This document shows positions 9,825 to 20,800 of a DNA stretch of 64,000 bases, in pieces. Source of the stretch: Sisyra terminalis. Taxonomy: Eukaryota > Arthropoda > Insecta > Neuroptera > Sisyridae. A program made the translations under genes and the position numbers. The notes beneath the pieces were generated by a model that was not told the DNA's origin, searched no databases, and worked only from the letters and a program-made list of their open reading frames with translations. The first letter of the stretch is position 1. Each line of letters starts with the position of its first letter. The stretch covers positions 55,067,050-55,131,049 of the forward strand of contig OY292277.1 in the NCBI GenBank assembly GCA_958496175.1, written 5' to 3'.

Positions 9825-9939
9825 CTATGCTTTGCAAATGTACTGCTTTAGAGCAGTTTTTGGTGTCGAATGCATATCTTTCACACCAGTCCAAAAATCT
9901 TCAAATGAAATCTCCATTCGCGGAAAGAATCAAGGAACA
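9825..9939 (-). other. Exon candidate with 30-codon ATG frame
   Basis: A strong acceptor, TTTTTTTCTTTTAG, ends at 9940. Inside the block an ATG at 9917 opens 30 codons, including MEISFEDFWTGVKDMHSTPK, to a TAG at 9827-9825 that abuts a donor-like GTATTA. An alternative frame from the acceptor reads FLDSFREWRFHLKIFGL to a GTGTGA donor. The sequence is identical or nearly so in all units. Function is unknown. Confidence 0.22.
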
Positions 9940-10478
9940 CTAAAAGAAAAAAATAACATTTGAGATTGATTGCATGAATTCAATCTTATAAGCCTTATGA
10001 AGAAACGATCAACTAATAATGTTTATAGATAAAATAATAAAAATATATTATAACAAGAAGCTAGAATTTATAGCAGAAAAGAGGACAGTTGAAATTGTAA
10101 TAAAATATTTAGTCATAAAAATTTTAAATTTTTAATCATATTATGCCGCATTAATCTTTTTTCCGTCTAGCATGTATTAGGTACATTTTACCGAACTGTT
10201 CAGATAAATACAGATGAACTAATAATTTTTCACGATTAATTCTTTGTAACATAAACTACATACAATAATAAAATTATCCATATCAACCAGTAGGTACCTA
10301 CTAATGTAAATTAGTAAATAATTTCAACTTACATACTTGAATATTGTCTCCTTATTGTTAATGAAATGACTTTCTAAGTACTACTGAATGCACTTTTTCT
10401 GATTTTTCCTGTAGATACTACTGCGGTGTTGCATGTAACTGGTTACTTAAACGGTGTCCAACGTTATTCTGACATTCA

Positions 10479-10661
10479 TTAGAATTCATTACTTCGGTCT
10501 ATACCTTCGACCAATAGTTGAGTTCTAATTTTCTGAATCCATGTACCTATCCTGTATTCCAAGATTCGTTCGAAAAGCGTTTTCACTACAGGCCATTTTT
10601 TTGTGGATGTACACCAAAACTTAGCATTTATACGTAAAGAGTTTTTGTCTTTCATTTCCAA
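10479..10661 (-). other. Candidate exon block with KFWCTSTKKW (segment B)
   Basis: After an acceptor-like TTTTAGTTAG, 60 codons are open to a TAA at 10479. They include KFWCTSTKKWPVVKTLFERI and WIQKIRTQLLVEG. Compared with segment A the first 29 or so codons align without frameshift; A then stops. This is the longest intact version of the block and is identical in all four units (27125, 42862 and 58591 are the equivalent starts). Possible function is unknown. Confidence 0.33.
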
Positions 10662-12250
10662 CTAACTAAAACAAATATTTTTTTAATATTGTAATCTACT
10701 GTTACTATGTTCCAAAGGTTTTCATACTTACTTACCACAAACAAAAGCTGATTGCCTTTAGACATCTATAATTTAACTTTGATGCAGTTGCCTCCAGGGG
10801 ACTTGAAGTGAAGTAAAACTTGAAGTAATCTCACAAAATCTTGGTCAATTTTTTACATCTTACTGTCGTAGGTAGTAGTAGTATCATTAATTTCATCTTA
10901 GGACTCCAAAAAAAAGGCGAGGACAGCAACGTGCAAAAGCAAGAACCGAAGAAGGTTGGTCGTATGAAAGCTGGTCCAGTTTTAATCGTAACGAATTCGG
11001 TTTGTTGTCCAATAGATACAGCAGTTTCTTGATGGCATCGCATGCATGGCCGTTTCCAAGGAACTCGAATTGGGGAAAAACTTGGGAACATTGTTCACTA
11101 TCCTCCTGCATTTCCGCATTATTATTTTCGACCCATGTCTTGGATTAGTACTTGAGGATAGTAGTTTGTAGAACTTCGTTGGTACCAAATCTTCATCATC
11201 TGATCCGTGCAGTAATATGAACCTGGTAACTAAACAAAGAGTCAATATTCCTGATTCCAGTACGGTACCTACTACCAAATGGTTCCATTATTGAAATTAT
11301 TGGAATTATTTAAAATAACTTTTCAATGTTGACGTCAAACATAAGGGGCAATATTTCATAAACCCTAAGATTAAGTCAATAAAACATACATTGATATTGT
11401 TCGAATATCTAATATATTAAGTGTAATAACTATACCACATGCAAAACCAATAAGTAGCACTTATTTGTGTTCCATTGTTACCTATTTTGGGAAATTTCAA
11501 TACCAATTTCGGAAATATAATAATGCAATCGATTAAATCTAATCAAACAATGACAATTAACAACAAAATTTTAAGGGAACAATTAAGAGAAAATTACTTT
11601 TTACTTATGCATGAAAAACCAACCTCAATACAGTACAGTGCAATTTTTATCGATCGACAATTTGAAAAATTTACGTACAGTTTTCCATTTTCATATTCTA
11701 ATGGATGCACCAAACACTCAACTATCATTATGCATATTAATTTCTTTATAAATTGGGAAATTTAATTAATAATGCACAAAATTCATTGCAACTTGGTCGA
11801 CCAAAACAACAGGTGATTTATAGTTGTTTATGTTCATTATAAGTACGCATGTCAAACTCAAAAGTGTGGTTATTTTCAAATTTTCATTTTTGCTAAAGGA
11901 AGTGATTTGAGTTTAATAATTAAAGAATAACGTTATTTTATTACAACGAACGTTGGTTTAATTTAATATTTCTTATTATTTTATGGAACGAATTACACTT
12001 AGTAATGTATAGAATAGAGTTACTGGATAGATATAAAGTAATAAAGTCAACTTTTATTTTCTAACGTGTGTAGATGATATCGTACGTATGTATGCGTATT
12101 AATAGTAAAATAAGTAGATGAGATCGATGAGATGCAAGTATGAGAGAGAAATGAATAGTATCATAAACCTTTCCAACATTTACCTCCCAACATTCCCCTT
12201 ATTCCCGACGACTCCTTGAATAATTCTAACGGTAAAAATAAAAGATTATC
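10560..12250. repeat. Segment B, best-preserved copy of the A/B/C family
   Basis: On the minus strand several overlapping frames are open between 11278 and 10830. They include one with SGILTLCLVTRFILLHGSD and FYKLLSSSTN, and one with FPQFEFLGNGHACDAIKKLL. The first is conserved in A; the second is broken in A and C. Downstream a consensus donor GTAAGTAAG (10730) precedes the acceptor of the KFWCTSTK block. Units differ by a few substitutions (Q to P in unit 2; I to V in units 2-4). Copies lie at about 27024-28714, 42762-44455 and 58490-60184. I do not recognise the family. Confidence 0.7.
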
Positions 12251-12740
12251 ATTGCACAACGAATTGTCAGTTTTCTCTTACAAAAATAATATTATTTACA
12301 ATCCCATGTAAGTATTAGTTTATTTTACAATTATTGCAATTTTCAAAATAGTTATTGATCGTAGAAATAGTTGCAATTGCTGCATTCATTTGGTGAATCG
12401 TATTTGAACATTGGAGATTCCTTCCCATGTGTTGTTTCTAAGCCAAAAAGTTTTTAGGTTCAATTAAAGGCGATTTCCGATCTATTAGGTTGATTTAGAA
12501 GAAATGAGAAGTAAGTTTTGTAGGTATGTAGTTGGTTTACTAGCTTATAAGTTTTTTTTAATGAACCACTACTAATTAATCATAGGAATGTAGGTATATT
12601 TAGTTGTTGTTGTTGTTGTTTTAAGATTCACTTGAAACATGGACATGAAAAAGAGTAAATGAATTGGAAGATTGGAAATATATGGTACCTATCCACCTAG
12701 ATACCAGCTCATGGACTGCGTAAAGTTGAGGGAATATATG
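12250..12740. other. Spacer with (GTT)n microsatellite
   Basis: No gene is seen. A perfect GTT run of six lies at 12603-12620, and a plus-strand donor-like CCCATGTAAGTATTAG is near 12305. A minus-strand ATG frame of 37 codons near 12320-12430 (MGRNLQCSNTIHQMNAAIAT start) has no supporting splice or promoter context. Confidence 0.6.
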
Positions 12741-12903
12741 AATTTTAGATAATATTCGATGCATTAAAACCAAATATGTAATTAGAATTTTGATTAAACA
12801 TCAACTTGTCGAGTAATTAGCGTTTTTAGGCCACTTTCATAAGCCTACATACGGCTTTCATTGTTTGAATTTTGAGAACTTTTGCGAACCGATATTACCG
12901 CTG

Positions 12904-13038
12904 CCTGACAACAAAACGCTGAACTATTTTGGAAGCCACGCCCACTTGTATGTAGAACTGGTTTGTGTCTTGGATAAGTGCTAGATACAAACCAAAGTGG
13001 GCGTGGCTTTCAAAATAGTTCAGCGTTTTGTCGTCAGG
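12904..13038. repeat. Small palindrome with GGGCGTGGC cores
   Basis: Arms of about 45 bp (CCTGACAACAAAACGCTGAA on the left and its inverted copy ending TTTTGTCGTCAGG on the right) flank a roughly 48 bp loop. A third forward copy sits at 15645-15684 at the far end of the foldback element. Each copy contains GCCACGCCCAC, or its complement GTGGGCGTGGC, a KLF/Sp-type motif. Equivalents are at 29368-29502, 45109-45243 and 60838-60972. Confidence 0.85.
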
Positions 13039-15684
13039 TTTGAAGAAGGGGGTCTGTCATTATCGTCATTTAAGGTCAAACATTTCAGACATTTAAGGAT
13101 GATTTTCTTTATGCCATGTAATGATTGGGATATCAAATGAAAGCTAATTAAATACTCTATTGATTTATATAAAAAAACAGCCAATATGTCTAAACGATGA
13201 CATTGAAATTTGATTTTCCGTCAGCGACTACTTCCCTTTCTGAAATTTAAGGGTGGTTTGCCCCCCTTAATATATTGAACCCGATTATGATTGGGATATC
13301 TATTGAAAGATAATGAATTACTCTATCGATTGACATCAAAAAAATTACCAATATCTCCAAGCAATTACTTAGAAAACTGATTTTCCTAAATCGACTTTCA
13401 ACCTTTATAAAATGTTACTTAAATCATGTGATTTCGCGTCAAAAGTAATTAAAAACATTACACTTATATAAAATTGATGGTTTACAGCTAAATTAGACAC
13501 TTAAATGTTGATTAAAGGTCTACTTTTCGAGAAATAAGCGTCTAAAGGGGGTCTGTCATTATCTTCATTTAGAGCCAAAAATATCTTTATTTCTTCTCTC
13601 CTATCGCTATCAATCGATCGATTATTAGTAAATTATACAAAATATAACATTTCTTCCACTCGAACATCATTTAAAATTGTATTTTTAACCAATTTGATTT
13701 GCATGTTTAGCGGATGTCAAAGTTGTTTATGTTTCGCTCTATAGGCAACCCGGTGAGCATCAAAAAAACAAAATTCGACGATTTGCCCTTTTTGAACATG
13801 CCAATATTCAGTACTCTAACTCAAATTTCGGACATTTCAGGATGATTTTCTGTATGCCATGTAATGATTGGGATACCAAATGAAAGCTAATTAAATACTC
13901 TATTGATTTATATAAAAAAACAGCCAATATGTCTAAACGATGACATTGAAATTTGATTTTCCGTCAGCGACTACTTCCCTTTCTGAAATTTAAGGGTGGT
14001 TTGCCCCCCTTAATATATTGAACCCGATTATGATTGGGATATCTATTGAAAGATAATGAATTACTCTATCGATTGACATCAAAAAATTACCCATATCTCC
14101 AAGCAATTACTTAGAAAACTGATTTTCCTAAATCGACTTTCAACCTTTATAAAATGTTACTTAAATCATGTGATTTCGCGTCAAAAGTAATTAAAAACAT
14201 TACACTTATATAAAATTGATGGTTTACAGCTAAATTAGACACTTAAATGTTGATTAAAGGTCTACTTTTCGAGAAATAAGCGTCTAAAGGGGGTCTGTCA
14301 TTATCTTCATTTAGAGCCAAAAATATCTTTATTTCTTCTCTCCTATCGCTATCAATCGATCGATTATTAGTAAATGATACAAAATATAACATTTCTTCCA
14401 CTCGAACATCATTTAAAATTGTATTTTTAACCAATTTGATTTGCATGTTTAGCGGATGTCAAAGTTGTTTATGTTTCGCTCTATAGGCAACCCGGTGAGC
14501 ATCAAAAAAACAAAATTCGACGATTTGCCCTTTTTGAACATGCCAATATTCAGTACTCTAACTCAAATTTCGGACATTTCAGGATGATTTTCTGTATGCC
14601 ATGTAATGATTGGGATATCAAATGAAAGCTAATTGATTACTCTATTGATTTATCAAAAAAAACAACCAATATATCCATACAATTACTTTAAAAATTGATT
14701 TTCCCTAGGCGACTACTACCCTTTCAGACATTAAAAGGTGCATAGCCCCTCTTTTTTCATTGAATTCGATTATGACTGGCATATCAATGGAAAGCTAATG
14801 AGTTACTCTATCGAATAATATCAAAAAATTACCAATATCTCCAAACAATTACTTTGAAAATGGATTTTTCCTTATCGACTCTTTAGGCCCATTTAAATGC
14901 TAATTTCTCGAAAAGTAGACCTTTAATCAACATTTAAGTGTCAAATTTAGCTGTAAACCATCGATTTTATATAAGTGTAATGTTTTTAATTACTTTTTAC
15001 GCGAAATCACATGATTTAAGTAACATTTTATAAAGGTTGAAAGTCGATTTAGGAAAATCAGTTTTCTAAGTAATTGCTTGGAGATATTGGTAATTTTTTG
15101 ATGTCAATCGATAGAGTAATTCATTATCTTTCAATAGATATCCCAATCATAATCGAATTCAATATATTAAGGGGGGCAAACCACCCTTAAATGTTAGAAA
15201 GGGATGTAGTTGCTGACGGAAAAGCAAATTTCAATGTCATCGTTTAGACATATTGGTTGTTTTTTTTGATAAATCAATAGAGTAATCAATTAGCTTTCAT
15301 TTGGTATCCCAATCATTACATGACATAAAGAAAATCATCCTTAAATGTCTGAAATTTGAGTTAGAGTACTGAATATTGGCATGTTCAAAAAGGGCAAATC
15401 GTCGAATTTTGTTTTTTTGATGCTCACCGGGTTGCCTATAGAGCGAAACATAAACAACTTTGACATCCGCTAAACATGCAAATCAAATTGGTTGAAAATA
15501 CAATTTTAAATGATGTTCGAGTGGAAAAAATGTTATATTTTGTATCATTTACTAATAATCGATCGGTTTATAACGATAGAAGGGAAGAAATAAAGATATT
15601 TTTGATCCTAAATGAAGATAATGACATACCCCTTCAAACCTGACAACAAAACGCTGAACTATTTTGAAAGCCACGCCCACTTTG
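12993..15684. mobile_element. Foldback core element, unit 1 (2692 bp)
   Basis: Termini are inverted copies beginning CAAAGTGGGCGTGGCTTTC. The right arm (about 14904-15684) is the inverted counterpart of one 742 bp repeat of the left side, at well over 90% identity. The left side has three repeat starts (13097, 13840 and 14582). Frames inside, such as the minus-strand 67-codon frame at 14446-14243, follow the repeats and are not supported as genes. If transcribed, the arms could pair into a hairpin of roughly 0.7 kb. Confidence 0.88.
13097..14581 (+). repeat. Two full 742-743 bp direct repeats, unit 1
   Basis: Starts at GGATGATTTTCT recur at 13097, 13840 and 14582, so two complete periods of 743 and 742 bp precede a partial third. 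The first two are nearly identical to each other. Each holds the subterminal GGGGGTCTGTCATTATCTTC and a CATGTTTAGCGGATGTCAAAG block. Confidence 0.92.
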
Positions 15685-15898
15685 CCACTATGTAGAACCG
15701 GATAGAAATGGATCTTGGATAATTGTAATTAGTGGACATTAAATTAATGAAAATACCATTTAAAACGATCGATTCATGCTTAAATTGTGTTAACTTGCAT
15801 CGATAAGCTTCACTTTATCGATTTAAATCGATATTACAATCGTAAAGTAATGCTCCGAGTGAAATGGAGTTCCTTAACCTCTTATTTTAGCATACAAA
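15685..15898. other. Element interior or flank with ATCGAT palindrome
   Basis: The first 50 bp echo the sequence after the left small palindrome (TATGTAGAACCGG and CTTGGATAA). A perfect 16 bp palindrome, ATCGATTTAAATCGAT, lies at 15817-15832, preceded by a second inverted pair around AAGCTTCACTTT. No gene is seen. Confidence 0.6.
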
Positions 15899-15989
15899 CA
15901 AAACGCTAATTTCTCGAAAAGTGAACGTTTAATTGAAATTCTAAGTTCATTTTCGGTTTTAATGCATCGGATATTATCTAAAAATCATA

Positions 15990-16468
15990 CATTTACTTAA
16001 TTTACATTGGCAAGTATTGATTTTTATCTGCGGGTGTTTGCTCGTATGTATATCAACATGGGCAGTTTTAAAAATTGTTGTTTGTAACTTTGAACTAAAC
16101 AAATAAATAGACAAATATAACAAAATATGAATAATTTATTTAAATAATTCAACAAGTTGTATGGATCCAGTAGTAGATATCGGTAGATCTCCCGTTCTCA
16201 ATAAAGTTCATTAGATGGGCTTATTGGTAGTCATTTTTCCGGTGGTTGTTGTTGTTCTTGTTGGTTTTGGCACTAGTGTTGCTTGCTTCTTCATTCAATA
16301 TAAATATCTAGTAGATATAAATATTTCTTGCTTTGCTCCTCCTTATTTCTTTATTGCCTTTATTTGATTCTTGAGCCAGACACCTTGCTTATTATATATA
16401 GCTATTCGGAGAATAAATTCTTGATGACTTTGCTTATGATGATTCTGCAACGTTCGCTTAACTATTAT
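15990..16468. other. Spacer and 3' untranslated part of next candidate gene
   Basis: No reading frame is supported. It has a second imperfect GTT-rich tract near 16240-16268 and, toward the end, the minus-strand AATAAA pair and the stretch following the TAA stop of the unit 2 candidate gene. The plus-strand 60-codon frame here overlaps that stretch in antisense and is considered chance. Confidence 0.5.
16350..16364 (-). promoter_or_regulatory. Tandem polyadenylation signals
   Basis: Two AATAAA hexamers on the minus strand (16350-16355 and 16359-16364) lie 105-119 nt past the TAA stop of the unit 2 candidate gene. The spacing fits a short 3' untranslated region. AATAAA is common by chance in DNA this rich in A+T, so the position relative to the stop is the main support. 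Confidence 0.35.
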
Positions 16469-17810
16469 TTACTTCCACTTTTGCGGAAAGGGGCGCTTCA
16501 AATCCAATAAATCACCTGAAAAATAAAATTACATGAATAAGAAAAGAACATTCTCTTCTTCGTAATCTTTAACATGGTTTCCAATAGATAGATATATTGA
16601 TGGAGATAAATTGGAGATCAGAATCTGCTGGACGGTCCTTTTTCAGCGATTAGGTATTTGCCGTGCTGCGGACGCGAACTCTTGTCCACGAGCTGTTCCA
16701 GCAGGTCGATGATTGCCTACGTTTCCTTTTTCCCTCTGGCCCCTGTGCTGTTTTTCCTTCTGTTCCTGTGCTAGATATAGTGACGTGGGATGAGGAATGT
16801 CCGAATACTCAATAATTCCTCCATTCTACGTTAGCAAATAGAGTGTCAGGGGACAATTATGGATATAATTGTGATTGATAACAACAAATTATTTTGACAT
16901 TAAAGATAAACTTTATGGCAACGAAACATATTTGAAGAAAACTTAAGCCATTAACAAAGAAATTCAAAGATAGATTGATTTTTTGACACACAGAAATTTT
17001 TCAAAGTAGTCTTGAGAAGATCTTCAAAAGGAGGCAAAATGCTGTGCTAACTAACTGCTGCAATAAATTAATTTCGTTTCCTGATTCTTATACTCAAGGT
17101 TTATAAATTATTGCACTGGTTGCCCCATTAGACAAAAAAATGACGTCTTACGAAAAATTTTGAAGTTTGAATCAGTCTAAAGATATATACGAATTTTTTT
17201 TTTTTTTTACGGAATCTCTCCAATTTGGATATTATAACAGTAATAATTTCCTTCCGTATGTTATTAGTGATAAGTCCACAAATACACGGAGGCATGATGG
17301 AAAGTCTAAGCTTTGAACTTGTGCGTCTGCAATTGCATATCTCTTCTTATTTAGAAAGAAAAACGGACACTCCTTTTCTGAAATTTTAAAAAACTATTGA
17401 TTGAATGATAAAAGTAATAAAACTCTAACGGATTACCATTCACCAAATATATTTGTTACAAAGCGAATTTAATTTAGGTAACAACTGCTTTTCTCTGCAT
17501 CCATTTTGAGACTCAAAATCTGTAAAAATAAAATCATATTATTATTTGAATTTGAGTACAATTATTTCACTCAAGAAGACTGTTTTAATGTTATTGTAAA
17601 ATTATTGTAGGAGACATGTAAACTTTTAAAATGGTAGGTAAATAGTAAAGCTCTACCTACTTGTTGTATTTTGATTATAAAACTATTACATGAATATTCC
17701 ACAATCACCACACTGCATTCATTCCAGATTTGGTTGTTTTCAGGTAAACTCCAAGTCCTATTGACCCCCGAAATTGTGGGTTTGGAGGAGAATAATGCTG
17801 CGAATCCCAT
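16469..17810 (-). CDS. Candidate three-exon reading frame, unit 2
   Basis: This copy is complete: 17810-17657, 17519-17460 and 16515-16469. The spliced frame gives 86 residues. The last exon adds DLLDLKRPFPQKWK and a TAA stop, and two AATAAA signals lie 105-119 nt downstream on the same strand. The predicted protein is small and rich in Asn, Ser and Cys. I see no signal peptide: the first residues (MGFAALFSSKPTISG) are only mildly hydrophobic. No known family is apparent. The frame is conserved between units, but the units are so similar that this is weak evidence for selection. Confidence 0.33.
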
Positions 17811-20800
17811 GGACAATTACACCACATTATAGGATTTCTGTATCCGAAAGACATTCCTGGATTCGTTCAAAAAGCGTGGATTCATTAAAGCCATTTTTTG
17901 TGGATGTACACCAAAACTTAACTTTTATATGTAAAGAGGGTCTCTCTTTCACTTCCATCTAAAATAAAAGTTTTTAATTTAATCTGGGTATTAGGTACCT
18001 TGATCCACAGATTTACATACTTACCACAAAAGTTTATTGTCTTTATTTAACTCTCATTTAACTTTTACGCAATTGTCTACAAAGGATTTGAAGTTGAGTA
18101 AAACTTGAAGTAATTTCACAAAATCTTCGTAAATTTTATTACATCTTATTGTCGGACTATTAATTTCATCTTATGACTCCAAAAAAAAAAAAAAAAAAAA
18201 GGCGAAGACTGCAACGTGCAAAAGTAAGAGCCGAAGAGGAACTCGAATTGGGGAAAAACTTGGGATTATTGTTCTCTATCCTCACACATATCACATCTCA
18301 TTTCCGCATTATTACTTTCAACCCATGTGTTCGATTAGTACTTGAGGATAGTAGTTTGTAGAAGCCAGAACCAAGTAGAGCTTCGTTGGTACTAATTCTT
18401 GTCAAATCTTCATCATCTGATCCGTGCAGTAATATGGACCTGGTAACTGAACAAAGAGTCAATATTCCTGATTCAAGTATGGTACTACCTAGGTACTACC
18501 AAATGGTTCCAACAAATCCCGAGGGAATTAATTGAAATAACTTTTCAAATGACGTCAAACATAAGGGGCAATACTTAATAAACCCTGAGATAGATTGCCA
18601 ATAGAACACAAGACATTGTTAGAATACCTAATAATATATATTAAGTTCCTAATAACTATACAACATGCAAAAGCAACAAGTAGCATTTGTTTGTATTCCA
18701 TTGATTCCTATTTTGGAAAATTTAAATATCAATTTCGGAAATATATAATAATGCAAGCGATTAAATAAGACAATTAACATAATTTTAGGGCAACAATTAA
18801 GAGAAAATTACTTTTTTCTTGTGCATGAAAAACTAACCTCATTGTAGGTACTGTGCAATTTTTATCTTTCGACAATTTGAAAAATTTACTTACAGTTTTC
18901 CATTTCCATATTCCAATCGATGCACCAAATAATAGTTTTGCTATAAATTGAGAAATTTAATTAATAATGCACAAATTTCCGCTACTTTATCGCTGATTTC
19001 ATTGCAACTTGGTCGATCAAAACAACAGGTGGTCGGCAGTTGTTGTATGTGTATGTATACACATAAAAGGAGAATAATAATAATAAAGTAAGTAGAAAAG
19101 ATCGATGAAATGCAAGTTAAAGAGAGAAGTGAATAGTATCACGTAAACTAACATTTCCAACATTTTCCACCCGTCCCCATATTCCTTTCGACTCCTTAAT
19201 ACTTCGAAAGGTAAAAATAACGCTTTGCATTTTCCCTGTTTTTAGTTGAACATAATTTATTTTTCACCAATTAAGGGCATATCCTAAGTGGGGGGATCGT
19301 GGGGATAAATTCAAGGCATTCAAGTTAACCAAAAAAATAATGCCAATCAGGCAGTTATTGTACTGTTCAAACGGTTCGGAATGTTCAATAAAACATGAAC
19401 GACCATTGTTGTATTGAACTGCCCCCTAGCGAAATAATATGACAATACCTTTGAATTTTAAAATATGAAATTTTTGAACCCAAAACTTGGACCATAAAAA
19501 TGTAACGCCTTTAATATTGGAATGACATTGAATTACAGCAATAAAGAAATTTAAAATTAAATAAGGGCAAGAGAGTTTATGGAGAGTGTAGGTAGCTCAG
19601 AATTCTCACAGAACACCCTAAACATATCTAAAACAAATATTATTTTTCTATCCAATTTTCCTTTTTTCCCCATCAAAGTCTGACACAATAATGAAAATTG
19701 CAAACCACAACATTATAGGTCCATAAGAAGCTAAAATGAAAAAGCTTTTTCTTTAATAAATCCAAGTTAAAATAAAAAGCGTTGAATATGGCAAAGGGTG
19801 TGGGAATTGTCATTTGATTGTTTGCAAATGAAAAAGGCGAAACTAGAAAAATAAATAAAACCGGCTCTAGAATTTAATCGTGAAAATCATAAGGAAAAAA
19901 ATTGGAATATTTAATTCATATTCTAGCGATTTTCCTTTGACAAGTAATGTGACAGCGGTGAAAAAATTTTCATATTGCAAACCTTTTCTTTGGGCACATT
20001 CAACATAACCTTTTGTCTAACTTTTTAGATGAAAGAAAAACTGGTCAATAAAATAATGATTTCCCAACTGTAGGCATTCTGAAATGACAATTTTTAGTTC
20101 GTTATAAATAAAAATTTACTTGAAAACCCAATGGAACCAAGAATTTCTTTCAGTGTTCAAATGGTTCAAACGAAAATGTATGGCAATTATTGTATGAAAC
20201 TGGCCTCTGGTTAATGAACTTTACAATATCTTTGAATTTGAAAATATGAAATTTTTGAACGCTTTGAAACCACGGAATATGTTAAAACTATAAAAATTAA
20301 ATCCTATTATATTGGGACCATTTGAACTCTTAAATAGCGATCTACATATAATAACTAATATCAATAATTTACTGATTATTTGGTTTCAATGTAAACCAGA
20401 AAAATCGACATTGTAATTGAATTGGATTAAATCTAATGTGAACAATCCATTAGCAACCTGTAGGTACTGACCTCATATTCCTATCGATAATTTATTTAAA
20501 AAAAAAAAGCAATAAGAAAGTTTCTTTAATTCAATTCGGTTAGTGCAATACTTTAGTTATTCAGCGTTAAGAATTTAAAAAGCTTCCAACAAATAGTTTT
20601 ACATTAAATAAAAATTATTTAAAATAATAATTAAGAGAACATTTTTCACCGAATTCAATTAAGAAGAGCCAATGTAATCTCACCTTCATTTAAAAACTAC
20701 TTGTCGTAGGTACTATCTTCTATCAATCCATACAACTTATTTTGAAAATAATTACGAGAGAGTACTTATTTGAGCCTTTAATTAAAATCCCAAACAAATT

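Larger units (their letters stand above)
8260..10300. other. AT-rich stretch with microexon-like cassettes
   Basis: No frame longer than 70 codons is present. Plus-strand frames at 8671-8871 and 9303-9503 are rich in Phe, Lys, Asn and Ile, as random AT-rich DNA would be. The minus strand holds four splice-bounded candidates (8684-8724, 9099-9125, 9232-9240 and 9825-9939), listed separately. Confidence 0.5.
12741..15985. mobile_element. Foldback element with outer inverted arms, unit 1
   Basis: The outer arms at 12741-12827 and 15899-15985 are inverted copies of about 75% similarity (AGATAATATTCGATGCATT against AATGCATCGGATATTATCT). Inside lie the much better conserved inner inverted repeats of the 12993-15684 element. 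No transposase frame is present, so this is a non-autonomous foldback or MITE-like element, or a nested pair. Target-site duplications could not be identified. Confidence 0.7.
1..16471. repeat. Tandem unit 1 of about 16.5 kb (long form)
   Basis: This block starts at CTTCCACTTTTGCGG and ends just before the same sequence recurs at 16472. Almost every base is repeated in the same order in the next three blocks, so the array is head to tail. It is 750 bp longer than unit 2, nearly all of it from one additional 743 bp repeat in the foldback element near 13.1-14.6 kb. The phase of the unit is arbitrary because the array probably continues beyond the window on both sides. Confidence 0.98.

Noticed and set aside
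11475..11765. Plus-strand 96-codon frame, one of the longest in the unit.
   Set aside because: The paralogous stretch in segment A (from about 2236) is full of stops and frameshifts in this frame, and it lacks supporting signals.
12904..13038. The short palindrome as a transcription terminator or CRISPR-type repeat.
   Set aside because: It is part of a eukaryotic foldback element. There are no regularly spaced repeats with unique spacers and no bacterial genes.
14243..14446. Minus-strand 67-codon frame in the foldback element, possibly a transposase remnant.
   Set aside because: It lies wholly in the 742 bp repeat, is broken by a single base in the sister repeat of unit 1, and resembles no transposase motif I know.
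1..16471. The unit length matches an insect mitochondrial genome, so the window could be a concatemer of mtDNA.
   Set aside because: No cytochrome oxidase, NADH dehydrogenase, ATPase or rRNA sequence is present, no long frame exists, and foldback elements and intron-like signals are not mitochondrial.
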